The position numbers were made by a program, and so were the translations under genes. 64,000 nucleotides of DNA from Rhodohalobacter barkolensis (lineage in GTDB: Bacteria; Bacteroidota; Rhodothermia; Balneolales; Balneolaceae): positions 1,550,001 through 1,614,000 of the forward strand of contig NZ_PISP01000001.1 of the NCBI RefSeq assembly GCF_002834295.1, given 5' to 3'. This document shows, piece after piece, positions 28,774 to 38,337 of this stretch (position 1 is the first letter of the stretch; each line of letters starts with the position of its first letter). The notes below the pieces were generated by a model. It worked only from the letters and a program-made list of their open reading frames with translations, was not told the origin of the DNA and did no database searches.

Positions 28774-30681
28774 TCAGGAGCGTAATTGTTGATACCGCTC
28801 AATTCCACGGCTCAAAAACTCTTCAAAATCCTGAGCTCGGGTAAATCCAATGAGCTGATCCAGCACTTTTCCGGAGTGAGGATCTACTATTGCATATGTA
28901 GGAAGAGCGAGTGTTCCGGTTAAATCAAATTGAAATTGCTGGTTTTCTTCTGCACTATTTCCCCCATCCGTATACAGTTTAACCTTCTCCATTTGTGAAA
29001 ACTTTTCCTGAATGTTGTCTAGTGGAAATACAGTGGCTTCCATCGCCCTGCAATTTGTGCACGTGTAACCGGTAAAATCAACAAAGATTGGAACATTATC
29101 TGCGATTGCCGTTTCTACAGATGCGTCGTAGTTATCAGACCACTCCGATTCAACGGCACTGCTTCCACCTGCGGCGCTGATGGAGCGAACAACACTGACA
29201 TCTGTAGACTTAGCTGCGGGCAACCATGCATCCCAGATTCCAAGCGAGGCCCCCATTAATCCCGGTATCAGGTAAAAACTGAAAAGTAGAAACGGCATAG
29301 CCAGCAGCAATCTGCCTGTTGTAATGGATTTGGGTTTCTCCTCTCCATGAAGAGCAAAAAATCCAAGAATGTATAACCCGGCCAGGAAAAAGAAAGTAAT
29401 CCAGGCGGCAATTCCGAGCGGACGCGTTATAACACCCCATTCAAAAATAATATCGGCGTTTGCTAAAAACTTTATTGATGCTGCCAGAATTACAAAACCT
29501 AAAATCACTTTGACAACATTCATCCAGGAGCCACTTTTGGGCAGAGACTCCAGGTAACGGGGAAAGAGAGCCAGCAGTACGAATGGCGCCGCAAAGGCTG
29601 TCGAAAATGCAAGCATGCCTACAATGGGATAGAACCACTCCCCTCCTGCTGTAGCCGCAAGTATGGCGCCCACAAATGGAGCCGTACATGAAAATGAGAC
29701 CGCACTAATCGTGAATCCCATAAAGAGGGTTCCGGTAATCCCCCCGGCTTCATTACTTTTACGATTCAGCCAGTTCGTAAGTTGATAAGGAAGTCGCAAC
29801 TCAAATAAACCAAGCAGACTTACGCCAAAGAAAATAAAGAGCACACCTATGAACAGATTCACCCATGGGTTGGAGGCAAACTGACTCACCCCACTCACTC
29901 CTAAAATCACGGAAAGTATAGCACCCAAACCTGTAAAAATAAGGATAATGGAGAGCCCAAAAATTAGAGCCTGACCCCAATTTGTCTTTTTCTTTTCTCC
30001 TCCCTGATTGGAAAAATAGGAAACTGTAAGTGGTATTAATGGAAATACGCAAGGGGTTAACAAAGCTGCCAATCCTGCTGTGAGAGCCAACCAGATATAT
30101 GTCCAAATATCATCGAGCGGTACACCCGCAGAACTGGTTAACTCAAATTCCACCTCTTCTTCAGTAACTTCTTCAAAATCCTCATAGGGCGTTTCAGAAA
30201 CCCCATCCAGTATAATACTCGTTTCTATCTCTTTTGTTTTAGGAGGAAGGCAGGACACATCATCACAAACCTGATAAAGCACCTCCAGGCTGATAAGCTG
30301 TTCACCCTGTAACTCCGATCGAAAAGCGACCGGAATGGTAAACTCTGCCTGTTTTGAATGCCAGCCAAGTTCTGTATTAAAATTTGGATCAAAGGCGATT
30401 ACCGCTTCACTCTCTTCAACATCACCCGCAACAGCCATTTGATTGCTGCCTGAGGAAAACTTTGTCGGATATGGACCTGCGTCCGGATCATTCAGTATAG
30501 AATAGAGGTGCCATTCACCTTCTATTGCTGCTTCTACTGTTACTGTGAATATCTCACCGGCAGCTACCGAATCAGGTGAATCAACAATCTTGTAGTCTAC
30601 AGGATCTAATAACTGTCCATATACAAAAAATGGGGATAACGCCATTAAGACGATCCCCATCAAAAATCCAATTTTATTCAT
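28774..30681 (-). CDS. dsbD: Thiol:disulfide interchange protein DsbD
   Basis: 635 residues with the three-part DsbD layout: signal peptide; periplasmic N-terminal domain with a Cys pair in VCDDVSCLPPK; eight membrane helices (about 195-475) with conserved cysteines in LLTPCVFPLIPLT and FSCTAPFVG; C-terminal thioredoxin domain with C541-T-N-C544. It carries electrons from cytosolic thioredoxin to periplasmic targets, including cytochrome c maturation. It is 44 bases downstream of rplI on the same strand and may be read through from the ribosomal operon. Confidence 0.92.
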   Translation of the reverse strand: MNKIGFLMGIVLMALSPFFVYGQLLDPVDYKIVDSPDSVAAGEIFTVTVEAAIEGEWHLYSILNDPDAGPYPTKFSSGSNQMAVAGDVEESEAVIAFDPNFNTELGWHSKQAEFTIPVAFRSELQGEQLISLEVLYQVCDDVSCLPPKTKEIETSIILDGVSETPYEDFEEVTEEEVEFELTSSAGVPLDDIWTYIWLALTAGLAALLTPCVFPLIPLTVSYFSNQGGEKKKTNWGQALIFGLSIILIFTGLGAILSVILGVSGVSQFASNPWVNLFIGVLFIFFGVSLLGLFELRLPYQLTNWLNRKSNEAGGITGTLFMGFTISAVSFSCTAPFVGAILAATAGGEWFYPIVGMLAFSTAFAAPFVLLALFPRYLESLPKSGSWMNVVKVILGFVILAASIKFLANADIIFEWGVITRPLGIAAWITFFFLAGLYILGFFALHGEEKPKSITTGRLLLAMPFLLFSFYLIPGLMGASLGIWDAWLPAAKSTDVSVVRSISAAGGSSAVESEWSDNYDASVETAIADNVPIFVDFTGYTCTNCRAMEATVFPLDNIQEKFSQMEKVKLYTDGGNSAEENQQFQFDLTGTLALPTYAIVDPHSGKVLDQLIGFTRAQDFEEFLSRGIERYQQLRS

Positions 30682-30725
30682 TATTGAATATTATTAAAGA
30701 GTTTAAACTCTTAGAAAGTGGTTTT

Positions 30726-31172
30726 TTAGTCTTCTTTTACAACCCAAACCTTAACTTGAGGTTTCAGGTCTCCAAGAACATTTACTGTGGCTGTGTATTC
30801 GCCAAGTGATTTAATATCCTGATCGAGCGTAATATTACGTCTGTCTACCAAAATACCTCTTTCCTCAAGGGCTTCTGCAACCTGAATATTAGTAACCGTT
30901 CCGTGAATTTTATCATCTTCACCAACAGTTACAGGAATAGTAACGGAGGTTGTTTCGAGTTGTTGCGACAATTCTTTGGCCGCTTCAACTGAAAGTTCAG
31001 CTCTTAATGCTGCTTCACGTTTCAAGTGCTCATACTGCCTGATTGCTCCCTGAGTTGCCAAAACAGCTTTGCCCTGTGGGATCAAATAATTTCGTCCAAA
31101 ACCGGGCTTCACGTCAACAAGATCACCGGCAGAACCTAATTTTTCTACGTCTTCTTTTAAAATAAGCTTCAT
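30726..31172 (-). CDS. rplI: 50S ribosomal protein L9
   Basis: 148 residues. The N-terminal L9 domain is plain (MKLILKEDVEKLGSAGDLVDV, then GFGRNYLIPQGKA), followed by the long helix and the C-terminal domain (IHGTVTNIQVAEAL). The ATG at 31172 is preferred over a TTG two codons upstream. Third gene in the conserved rpsF-rpsR-rplI order. Confidence 0.97.
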   Translation of the reverse strand: MKLILKEDVEKLGSAGDLVDVKPGFGRNYLIPQGKAVLATQGAIRQYEHLKREAALRAELSVEAAKELSQQLETTSVTIPVTVGEDDKIHGTVTNIQVAEALEERGILVDRRNITLDQDIKSLGEYTATVNVLGDLKPQVKVWVVKED

Positions 31173-31189
31173 AATCAAATATCTGTGTC

Positions 31190-31441
31190 TTATCGCATGT
31201 TTTCGGTTACATATGGAATAAGAGCCAAAAATCTAGCTCTTTTAACTGCTCTTGAGAGCATTCTTTGGTGCTTGGCACTGGTTCCAGTTACTCGTCTGGG
31301 CAGAATTTTACCCTGATCGTTCATGAAGCGTTCCAATAAATCGGTCTGCTTATAGTCTATATACTCAACACCGGCTTTCGTAAACTTGCACTCTTTACTT
31401 TTCAGGTGTCCTTTTTTCGGATGCGAAGGATTGTTAATCAT
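31190..31441 (-). CDS. rpsR: 30S ribosomal protein S18
   Basis: 83 residues, normal length. Core motif [16 protein letters not shown] followed by [16 protein letters not shown] is diagnostic. S18 binds 16S rRNA as a dimer with S6, which is encoded 23 bases upstream in the same operon. Confidence 0.97.
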   Translation of the reverse strand: MINNPSHPKKGHLKSKECKFTKAGVEYIDYKQTDLLERFMNDQGKILPRRVTGTSAKHQRMLSRAVKRARFLALIPYVTENMR

Positions 31442-31464
31442 AATCTTAACCTATATTTCTTGAT

Positions 31465-31851
31465 TTAATCGTCGTCGTTTTCATCATTTTCTTCATCTAC
31501 TTCATCAAAAACAACGGGAAGGTCCCCTTTCTTTCTGAGTTCGTAGTAACGAGTCATTTTAGGGTCGTACTTCAATGTGAGGTATCTCAGAATATCATCA
31601 TTGATTCTCATATTGCGTTCAACCACACCAATCGCATCAGCGGGAGCATTAAAGTACAAGTTCACATAGTAACCGGTACTTTTCTTGTCAATATCGTAGG
31701 CGAGTTTGCGAACTCCCCATTCGTCAACTTCAGCGACTTCGCCGCCATTGTCTTCAATCAGTTTGTTCACATAACTTACGAGTTCTGAAAACTTCTCATC
31801 ATCGAGAACGGGATTCAGAATGTAAGTCATTTCATAAAAATCTTTTTTCAT
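31465..31851 (-). CDS. rpsF: 30S ribosomal protein S6
   Basis: 128 residues from the ATG at 31851 (MKKDFYEMTYILNP, the normal S6 N-terminus); the frame stays open upstream to 31962, but that part is leader. STGYYVNLYFNAPADAI matches the S6 core, and the C-terminus carries a typical acidic tail (DEENDENDDD). First gene of the rpsF-rpsR-rplI operon. Confidence 0.96.
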   Translation of the reverse strand: MKKDFYEMTYILNPVLDDEKFSELVSYVNKLIEDNGGEVAEVDEWGVRKLAYDIDKKSTGYYVNLYFNAPADAIGVVERNMRINDDILRYLTLKYDPKMTRYYELRKKGDLPVVFDEVDEENDENDDD

Positions 31852-31895
31852 TCTATATATATGTTTTCTTTGGTTGTTTTCTGTTTGTGAAAACA

Positions 31896-31919
31896 GTCGT
31901 CGTACGTTACGCCGACAAC
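31896..31919 (-). promoter_or_regulatory. Hairpin in rpsF leader
   Basis: The leader RNA can pair GUUGUCG (from 31919-31913) with CGACGAC (31902-31896) across a 10-base loop, and a second hairpin (CTGTTT/AAACAG, 31881-31896) follows. S6:S18 is known to bind a structured element in its own mRNA in many bacteria. I do not see the CCG loop I associate with that motif, so autoregulation is only a possibility. Confidence 0.35.
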
Positions 31920-31927
31920 AGAGCCTG

Positions 31928-31958
31928 TAAAGATAAGCATTGAAATTGAGATCTACAA
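31928..31958 (-). promoter_or_regulatory. Candidate promoter of rpsF operon
   Basis: On the minus strand TTG (31958-31956) and TATCTTTA (31935-31928) are 20 bases apart. This is one base away from the Bacteroidota consensus TTG-N19-21-TAnnTTTG and would start the transcript just before the leader hairpin. Confidence 0.4.
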
Positions 31959-32004
31959 TCAAAGAAAACCGTATTAAACCGGTCTTTCTGTTTTCTCTGA
32001 CAAC

Positions 32005-32032
32005 TAAAAAAGGCGCTCAAAAAGCGCCTTTT
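32005..32032 (-). terminator. Terminator after nuoN
   Basis: GGCGCT (32012-32017) pairs with AGCGCC (32023-32028), extended by flanking A and T runs. It ends the nuoL-nuoM-pcd-nuoN transcript. Confidence 0.88.
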
Positions 32033-32060
32033 AGATACTTAATGCTATTGAAAAATCTTT

Positions 32061-33500
32061 TTATACGTAGCTGAATGAGGAAAGCAATTCAAACAATCCT
32101 GAAGTTGGAAGCACAGGTTCTACACCATAATAGATAGTGAGAACGGCGAGTAAAATTAACACCAGCTTAAACAGCGTTCCCGGTGATTTTAAACTGTACT
32201 CCCTGTGTGCATCTTTGAAATACATGAATACCATCACCCTCAGGTAGTAATACACACTTGCGGCACTTGCCAACACACCAATTACTGCAAGAGCAATCAA
32301 GTCTGCCTGAACTGCTGCTGCAAATACATAATACTTACCAATAAAGCCTACAAATGGAGGAATACCGGCCAGTGAAAACAGGAAGATGGATAACATGACT
32401 CCCATTACAGGAACTTTAAAACCTAACCCTGCATAACTGTCAATTTCAGTGAAGTCGAGAGCTTTGTTTTTTTCGTAATATGCAATTACACCAAAGGCAC
32501 CAATATTCATTAAGGTATAGGCAAACAGATAATAAAGAACACCGCTGTAACCCGCGGCTGTACCGGCAGCAAGACCTACCATCAAATAACCGGCGTGGGC
32601 AATACTTGAGTATGCAAGCATTCTTTTCACATTATCCTGTGCTAATGCAATCAGGTTACCCACGATCATGGTTAGTATTGCAATCACTTGAATAACGTGA
32701 CTCCACTCTCCCGTTTCAGAACCTGAGAGCATTTGTGTCAGCACTAAAATAAATGCAACGAACGCCGCTGCTTTACCGGCAGTAGCCATGAAACCGGTAA
32801 GAGTGGTAGGAGTTCCCTGGTACACGTCCGGCGTCCACATATGGAAAGGCACTGCTGATATTTTGAAAAAGAGCCCAACAAAAAGTAATGCAACACCCGC
32901 CGTAAACATTACTGTTGCGTCAGCCGCAGCAGCAATTTCAATCAAGTTAGTATGACCTGTTGCTCCATAAATCAGTGCTATACCATAAAGTAAAAATCCG
33001 GTCGAAAATGCACCCAAAAGGAAATATTTCAGGGAAGCTTCGGCGCCTGTTTTTCTTGAATACCAAAGTCCGGCAAGTACATAAAGACTGATAGACATTG
33101 TTTCAAGACTTACAAACAGGCTGATCAGATCATTTGAAACAGCAAGCCCTGCCATACCGGTAGTTGCAAAAAGCATCATTCCATAAACTTCACCCGATTC
33201 AAGATGAATGTCGCGCAGATAGTCTCTGGATAAAATCAGCGATAAAAATGCACCAATAAGAACAACCACAGTACCAAACGCTGCCGGTCCGCCGTAAACA
33301 ATCATTCCTGAAAATGCCGTACCTGCTTCACCAAATAGTGATTGAATAGCAAGTACCAAGGCAACTGCCAAACCAACTATTGATACGTAATAAACTGACC
33401 CGGTTCCTTTTCTAAATACGGTAATTAAAATAGCTGCCAATCCTGTTACGGCTACTACTATACCCGGCAAGAAGGATTGTATATCGTGCAAATAGTTCAT
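32061..33500 (-). CDS. nuoN: NADH-quinone oxidoreductase subunit N
   Basis: 479 residues, about 14 membrane helices. NuoN is one of three antiporter-like proton-pumping subunits in the complex I membrane arm. Signatures include YVLAGLWYSRKTGAEASLKY, the FKISAVPFHMWTPDVYQGTP segment and the NVKRMLAYSSIAHAGY motif with its conserved lysine. Final gene of the nuoL-nuoM-pcd-nuoN operon; only 1 base separates it from the pcd stop. nuoA-nuoK are not in the window. Confidence 0.95.
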   Translation of the reverse strand: MNYLHDIQSFLPGIVVAVTGLAAILITVFRKGTGSVYYVSIVGLAVALVLAIQSLFGEAGTAFSGMIVYGGPAAFGTVVVLIGAFLSLILSRDYLRDIHLESGEVYGMMLFATTGMAGLAVSNDLISLFVSLETMSISLYVLAGLWYSRKTGAEASLKYFLLGAFSTGFLLYGIALIYGATGHTNLIEIAAAADATVMFTAGVALLFVGLFFKISAVPFHMWTPDVYQGTPTTLTGFMATAGKAAAFVAFILVLTQMLSGSETGEWSHVIQVIAILTMIVGNLIALAQDNVKRMLAYSSIAHAGYLMVGLAAGTAAGYSGVLYYLFAYTLMNIGAFGVIAYYEKNKALDFTEIDSYAGLGFKVPVMGVMLSIFLFSLAGIPPFVGFIGKYYVFAAAVQADLIALAVIGVLASAASVYYYLRVMVFMYFKDAHREYSLKSPGTLFKLVLILLAVLTIYYGVEPVLPTSGLFELLSSFSYV

Positions 33501-33501
33501 T

Positions 33502-33792
33502 TCAGTTATTTTTGTAAATCTTATCTATCGCCTTAGCGAGTTGAATATCTTTCTTAGTTACCTTGTTGTCTGCATCGTGAGTATTCAGCTTGATTGATAC
33601 AGAATTATAGACGTTACTCCAATTTGGATGGTGCCCCAGATCTTCAGCCTCAAAGCCTACCTTCACCATAAAAGCGAGGGCCTCTTTAAAATTATCAAAA
33701 CTGAAATCTTTCTTGATCTGATTATCCTCAAAATTCCAATTATCTAACTCTTTTAATTGCGACTCGACTTCTTCTGTTGTGAGAGGCTTCAT
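33502..33792 (-). CDS. phhB: Pterin-4a-carbinolamine dehydratase
   Basis: 96 residues, normal for the family. The active-site motif HHPNW (H54-H55-P56) and the second His-Asp (T71-H72-D73) are intact, with VYNSVSIKLNTHD between. The enzyme dehydrates 4a-hydroxytetrahydrobiopterin after aromatic amino-acid hydroxylation so that the cofactor can be recycled. It is tightly packed between nuoM (4 bases) and nuoN (1 base), hence translationally coupled with complex I genes. I recall the same placement being reported in Rhodothermus marinus. A phenylalanine hydroxylase gene lies 23 kb away. Confidence 0.93.
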   Translation of the reverse strand: MKPLTTEEVESQLKELDNWNFEDNQIKKDFSFDNFKEALAFMVKVGFEAEDLGHHPNWSNVYNSVSIKLNTHDADNKVTKKDIQLAKAIDKIYKNN

Positions 33793-33796
33793 AATA

Positions 33797-35416
33797 TTAG
33801 TCCGTTTTATTTACAAAAAATTGAGATTCCATCTGGTGCTCTTCTACACTATAAATTTTTGCTGTCCAATTTGGCAGCTCGTTCATATCAGCCTGATCCA
33901 GAACGGCAACACTTTTTTCTTCTGATGAGGTGATATAGGTTTCAACCCACCCTTCAGAGTATTGAGTAAAATCAATCGGACGGATTCCAATCCATACCAT
34001 AAAAAGTACCAAGGGAATCAGCAATCCGATTTCCCGCATGTTCAAATCTGTGAGCTTTTCATTCTCTTCATTGGTAATAGGACCAAACAGCACACGCTGG
34101 AACATCCATAGCATGTATACAGCTGCCAAGATCACACCGGTGGCGCCAAGTATTGCAAAGGTTTTATTCGCGTAGAGTTCTGAACTGAATGATCCGTTCA
34201 AAATTAAAAACTCACCAATAAATCCATTTAAACCCGGAAGACCGATCGAAGCCAACGTTGCAATCATAAACATAACAGCAAATACAGGAACTACTTTGGC
34301 AATACCGCCATAGTCGGAAATCATTCTTGTGTGTCGACGATCATAAATCATTCCAACGATAAGGAATAGCGCTCCTGTAGCCAATCCGTGATTAATCATC
34401 TGAATAATCGCGCCCTGCATGGCTATATCGTTCAAGGCAAAAATACCCAGAACTACAAAACCCATGTGACTCACAGATGAGTACGCAACCAATTTCTTCA
34501 CATCCTTTTGAACCATCGCAACCAGCGCACCATAGATAATTCCAATGACAGCTAGTATTGCCATGTAAGGTGCGAACTCCATAAACGCATTAGGAAAAGC
34601 CGGAAGGACAACACGAATCAAACCGTAAGTACCCATTTTCAACATAATCGCCGCCAACACAACTGAACCCGCTGTGGGTGCTTCTGTGTGAGCATAAGGT
34701 AACCAGGTATGAAATGGGAATAGCGGCACTTTAATACAGAAAGCAAGTGCAAAAGCCAGGAATAACCAGGTTTGCTCAACCAGTCCGATGGTATACTCCG
34801 GACTGGATATAAACCTCCAGTCGGCCGTAAAATCTACACCGCCCATCGCTGCCCCTGCATGATAACCGAGGTAGAGAAGTGCAACAAGCATGATCAAAGA
34901 TCCTACCAGCGTATAAATGAAAAACTTAATAGTTGCCCGGATTTTATCACTTCCACCCCAGATACCAATTAAGAAGTACATTGGAATTAAGGAAAGCTCA
35001 AAAAAGACGTAAAATACGACCAGGTCAAGTGCTGCAAACACGCCCAATGATGCAGTCTGAAGCAGAAGCAACATCGAATAGTAACCTTTCAAACTCTTGG
35101 AAACCGAGTTCCATGACGAAAGAATAACGATCGGCCCCATTAACGTGGTCAGCATAAACAGCAACAAACTCAGTCCGTCCAGGCCAACCAGGTATTTAAC
35201 ATCCATACCTGCAAAAATAGCAGCGCCTTCTGTTAAATATTGAGGAGTAGCGGAGGCATCCACATTAAAATTAAACAGTAGCGGAAGTGAAAGAAAAAAT
35301 GTAGCAGTTGTAACAATTAAACTGCTCCACTTCACCGCTGTATCATTTTTCATCAGCAGTATAGCCGCAATACCCAGGAGCGGCAGATAGATCGTAAAAT
35401 TTAGTAGGATCTCCAT
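33797..35416 (-). CDS. nuoM: NADH-quinone oxidoreductase subunit M
   Basis: 539 residues, about 14 membrane helices. Key features are FYVFFELSLIPMYFLIGIWG (with the conserved Glu of helix 5), FCIKVPLFPFHTWLPYAHTEAPT, and QKDVKKLVAYSSVSHMGF. The last 60 residues form a hydrophilic extension (TSSEEKSVAVLDQADMNELP) that is longer than usual. It couples quinone reduction to proton movement as part of complex I. Confidence 0.95.
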   Translation of the reverse strand: MEILLNFTIYLPLLGIAAILLMKNDTAVKWSSLIVTTATFFLSLPLLFNFNVDASATPQYLTEGAAIFAGMDVKYLVGLDGLSLLLFMLTTLMGPIVILSSWNSVSKSLKGYYSMLLLLQTASLGVFAALDLVVFYVFFELSLIPMYFLIGIWGGSDKIRATIKFFIYTLVGSLIMLVALLYLGYHAGAAMGGVDFTADWRFISSPEYTIGLVEQTWLFLAFALAFCIKVPLFPFHTWLPYAHTEAPTAGSVVLAAIMLKMGTYGLIRVVLPAFPNAFMEFAPYMAILAVIGIIYGALVAMVQKDVKKLVAYSSVSHMGFVVLGIFALNDIAMQGAIIQMINHGLATGALFLIVGMIYDRRHTRMISDYGGIAKVVPVFAVMFMIATLASIGLPGLNGFIGEFLILNGSFSSELYANKTFAILGATGVILAAVYMLWMFQRVLFGPITNEENEKLTDLNMREIGLLIPLVLFMVWIGIRPIDFTQYSEGWVETYITSSEEKSVAVLDQADMNELPNWTAKIYSVEEHQMESQFFVNKTD

Positions 35417-35439
35417 ATCTAACTATTCTTCAAAAACTT

Positions 35440-37458
35440 TTAAAAGAGTATCATTGAAAGAACCAAAATCACACCCAACATCAGGAAGAGTGCATAATTG
35501 GTTGTAATTCCTGTTTGTATATATCGGATCAAGCTCCCCGTAAGCCTCACAACTCCGGCTACTGCATTCACTACACCGTCTACAACCTTCATATCAAATA
35601 CAGCCAATACCTTCTCTGAAAAGCGAACAGTAGGGTGAACAATCACGCCTTCGTAAGCTTCATCCAGATTGTATTTCTGTTTCCAGATTTGATAAAGTGA
35701 ACCGAATCGATTTGCAATTTTTGCGTCCGATTCCTCTTGCTGATCGTTTCCATACATCTTAAATGCGAGGAACACAGAACCAACCGCAACTACGATGGCA
35801 AAGATCATTAATACCCATTCTGCAGCAATTGAAAGTGTTAACGGGATATCTGCAGCAATTGGCAGCATCCAGTCGTGCAGCCAGTTGATATGCCCATCAC
35901 CGCCAAATGTTTTCGATATGAAATTCGGAATACCGATAAATCCACCTACGATTGAAAGTCCTGCAAGCGCCCAGAGCGGAATCGTCATTGTAGAAGGACT
36001 TTCATGCAGATACTCCTCAGCACCTTCAGCTCCCTGAACTTTTTGAGGGAGTTTAAATGAACCGTGAAATGTGGTTAGTGTTAAACGGAACATGTAAAAA
36101 GCAGTAAGGAAAGCCGTAATGGTTGCCACACCCCACAAAATGAAGTACATGGCGCCGGCAAATTCACCAAAACCCATGTTAAAAGCGTGCATTACAATTT
36201 CATCTTTAGAGAAAAACCCTGCCAGTGGAGGGATACCGGCTATGGCAACCGTAGCAATTAAAAATGTTTTATATGTAGAAGGCATAAACTTTCTGAGACC
36301 ACCCATAAACCGAATATCCTGCGGATCAAAATCCACGTGTTTTCCGGCATCGTGCAATTTATGCTTCACATGATCCATTGTATGAATGACTGATCCTGAA
36401 CCCAGGAAGAGACAGGCTTTAAAGAAGGCATGTGTAACGACATGAAAAAGAGCGGCCGTAAATGCACCTGAACCAAGAGCCAGGAACATAAAACCGAGTT
36501 GCGATACGGTTGAGTAAGCCAGAACCCCTTTAATGTCATTTTGTGTGATGGCAATTGTTGCCGCCACAATAGCTGTAAGTGCACCAGTCACTGCAATAAT
36601 CATCATTACCTCCGGACTCATCACATACATTGGTGAAAGTCGTGTAATCAGATAGATCCCTGAAGTTACCATTGTAGCTGCGTGAATAAGTGCAGACACA
36701 GAGGTTGGACCTGCCATCGCATCCGGCAGCCACACGAAGAGTGGAATCTGAGCACTTTTACCGGTTGCCCCGATAAACATCAGGAACGGCACCCAGAATG
36801 TCCAGCTGGCTGAAAATGCATCCAGGTTGGCCAGGATAACGTCAAATTTTAAACTGCCAACAGCTTCAAAAATGGCAAAAATAGCAATCAGAAAAGCAAA
36901 ATCACCAACTCTGTTATATAAGAAAGCTTTCTTAGCGGCATCAGATTTTGCCATATCTGTATACCAGAAACCAATCAGCAGATAAGAACAGAGTCCTACT
37001 CCCTCCCAGCCGAGGAAAAGAAGCAGCAGGTTATCGGCCATAACCAGATTCAGCATAGCAAAGATAAACAGGTTCAGGAAAGCAAAAAACTTCCAGAACC
37101 CAGGATCGTGCGCCATGTATCCTATAGAATAAAAGTGGATCAGAGAACCCACACCGGTTACAACCAACATCATAATCAGTGAGAGCTGATCGATCTGATA
37201 GGCAATATCCACGCTAAAACTTCCGGCTTCTATCCAGGTAAATAACTTAGCCTGGATAGCCCCTGCCTCAGGATTAAAGTTTATGAAAAAGTAGAGAGAG
37301 ATTAGAAACGGAATAAAGACTGCAAAATTAGATAGAGCCCCTATGATGCTCTTCTTATTCCGGTATGAATCTGATGAAAGGCCCAGAATCCCGTTTATTA
37401 AAAAACCGAGAAGCGGTAAACCAACAATAAGACTTACAAGCGCTGTAGGTGATTCCAT
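35440..37458 (-). CDS. nuoL: NADH-quinone oxidoreductase subunit L
   Basis: 672 residues, about 16 membrane helices and the C-terminal lateral-helix extension typical of NuoL. Motifs are LFLGWEGVGLCSYLLIGFWY, SAQIPLFVWLPDAMAGPTSVSALIHAATMVTSG and NDIKGVLAYSTVSQLGFMF. It is the distal pump subunit. First gene of the local operon, starting 318 bases from the divergent Mrp cluster, so nuoL-M-N are transcribed apart from the other complex I genes. Confidence 0.96.
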   Translation of the reverse strand: MESPTALVSLIVGLPLLGFLINGILGLSSDSYRNKKSIIGALSNFAVFIPFLISLYFFINFNPEAGAIQAKLFTWIEAGSFSVDIAYQIDQLSLIMMLVVTGVGSLIHFYSIGYMAHDPGFWKFFAFLNLFIFAMLNLVMADNLLLLFLGWEGVGLCSYLLIGFWYTDMAKSDAAKKAFLYNRVGDFAFLIAIFAIFEAVGSLKFDVILANLDAFSASWTFWVPFLMFIGATGKSAQIPLFVWLPDAMAGPTSVSALIHAATMVTSGIYLITRLSPMYVMSPEVMMIIAVTGALTAIVAATIAITQNDIKGVLAYSTVSQLGFMFLALGSGAFTAALFHVVTHAFFKACLFLGSGSVIHTMDHVKHKLHDAGKHVDFDPQDIRFMGGLRKFMPSTYKTFLIATVAIAGIPPLAGFFSKDEIVMHAFNMGFGEFAGAMYFILWGVATITAFLTAFYMFRLTLTTFHGSFKLPQKVQGAEGAEEYLHESPSTMTIPLWALAGLSIVGGFIGIPNFISKTFGGDGHINWLHDWMLPIAADIPLTLSIAAEWVLMIFAIVVAVGSVFLAFKMYGNDQQEESDAKIANRFGSLYQIWKQKYNLDEAYEGVIVHPTVRFSEKVLAVFDMKVVDGVVNAVAGVVRLTGSLIRYIQTGITTNYALFLMLGVILVLSMILF

Positions 37459-37776
37459 TCAAACAGGTTAATTATAATGTTGCGCATTTAATGAATGTGA
37501 AACTGCATTTTTTGCAGCCTTGTTTTAGGTGGCAAAGATACAAAAATCTGCCCCAAGTTAAACCTCCGGAAGAGGAAAACTAAAGATCCCCATTAAATAA
37601 CTTTTTAATTTCAGGTTCTAAATTTAAGAAACATTTTAGTGAAGGCTATAATCAATCTTCACTTTTTTGAAATTTGTAAACAAATCCTAAACCGTCCGAT
37701 TTTTATTGCGGTTAATATCACCTTTTTGATAGTTTATAGGCTTAAATCCAAGACGTCATCAAATTCATGCTAACTA
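37459..37776. promoter_or_regulatory. Divergent promoter region, nuoL / mrpE
   Basis: 318 AT-rich bases holding the promoters of the complex I and Mrp operons. On the minus strand TATCTTTG (37540-37533) matches the Bacteroidota -7 element TAnnTTTG exactly, about 75 bases before nuoL; I do not see an equally good -33. A small hairpin CTGCA/TGCAG (37503-37517) falls in the nuoL leader. No coding sequence seen. Confidence 0.55.
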
Positions 37777-38337
37777 ATGAATAAGCTTTCGCTCTACAGT
37801 TTATCGCTCTCTTTTATCTCGCTCATGCTGTTTTGGGTTGTGATGAGTGGTTTTTTTGATGCCGTTCATTTAACCATGGGGGTTCTCTCGGTAGCCGGTG
37901 TAATGGCAATCAACCACAAACTTAAAGTGCACCGTTTTTTCAGTGACGACATGAACGACCTGAAAGAACTCCGATACTTCAGAGCTGTTTACTATTTTTT
38001 CTGGATGATTTACCAGATTGTAGTGGCCGGTTTTCATGTAGTTAAAGTGATTTTCAGCCCCAAGTTACCCACTAAATTGAGTATTGTGCGTTTTAAAGTT
38101 GACCTGCCGAGCTCACATGCCAAAATGATATTGGGTAACTCCATTACTCTCACTCCCGGAACACTAACTGTAGATATTGAGGGAGATTATTTTCTTGTTC
38201 ATGCTCTTGATGATTCATCTTATAAGGGAATAATTTCGGATGAAATGCCCAGGGAAGTTCTTAAGCTTTTTCAAAAAGAGGAGCGTCCTGTAATCAGTGA
38301 TGTTAAAATCACGACCAAAGAATATATACATACCTAA
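37777..38337 (+). CDS. mrpE: Mrp-type Na+/H+ antiporter subunit E
   Basis: 186 residues with two N-terminal membrane helices (about 8-24 and 28-44) and one at 68-88, then a cytosolic domain with GNSITLTPGTLTVDIEGDYFLVHAL, the MrpE signature. MrpE is needed for the assembly and stability of the antiporter. First gene of an eleven-gene cluster; the next gene starts directly after its stop codon. Confidence 0.92.
   Translation: MNKLSLYSLSLSFISLMLFWVVMSGFFDAVHLTMGVLSVAGVMAINHKLKVHRFFSDDMNDLKELRYFRAVYYFFWMIYQIVVAGFHVVKVIFSPKLPTKLSIVRFKVDLPSSHAKMILGNSITLTPGTLTVDIEGDYFLVHALDDSSYKGIISDEMPREVLKLFQKEERPVISDVKITTKEYIHT

Noticed and set aside
31852-31962. N-terminal extension of ribosomal protein S6
   Set aside because: S6 normally begins at the MKKDFYEMTY position; the upstream part contains the likely promoter and leader hairpins.
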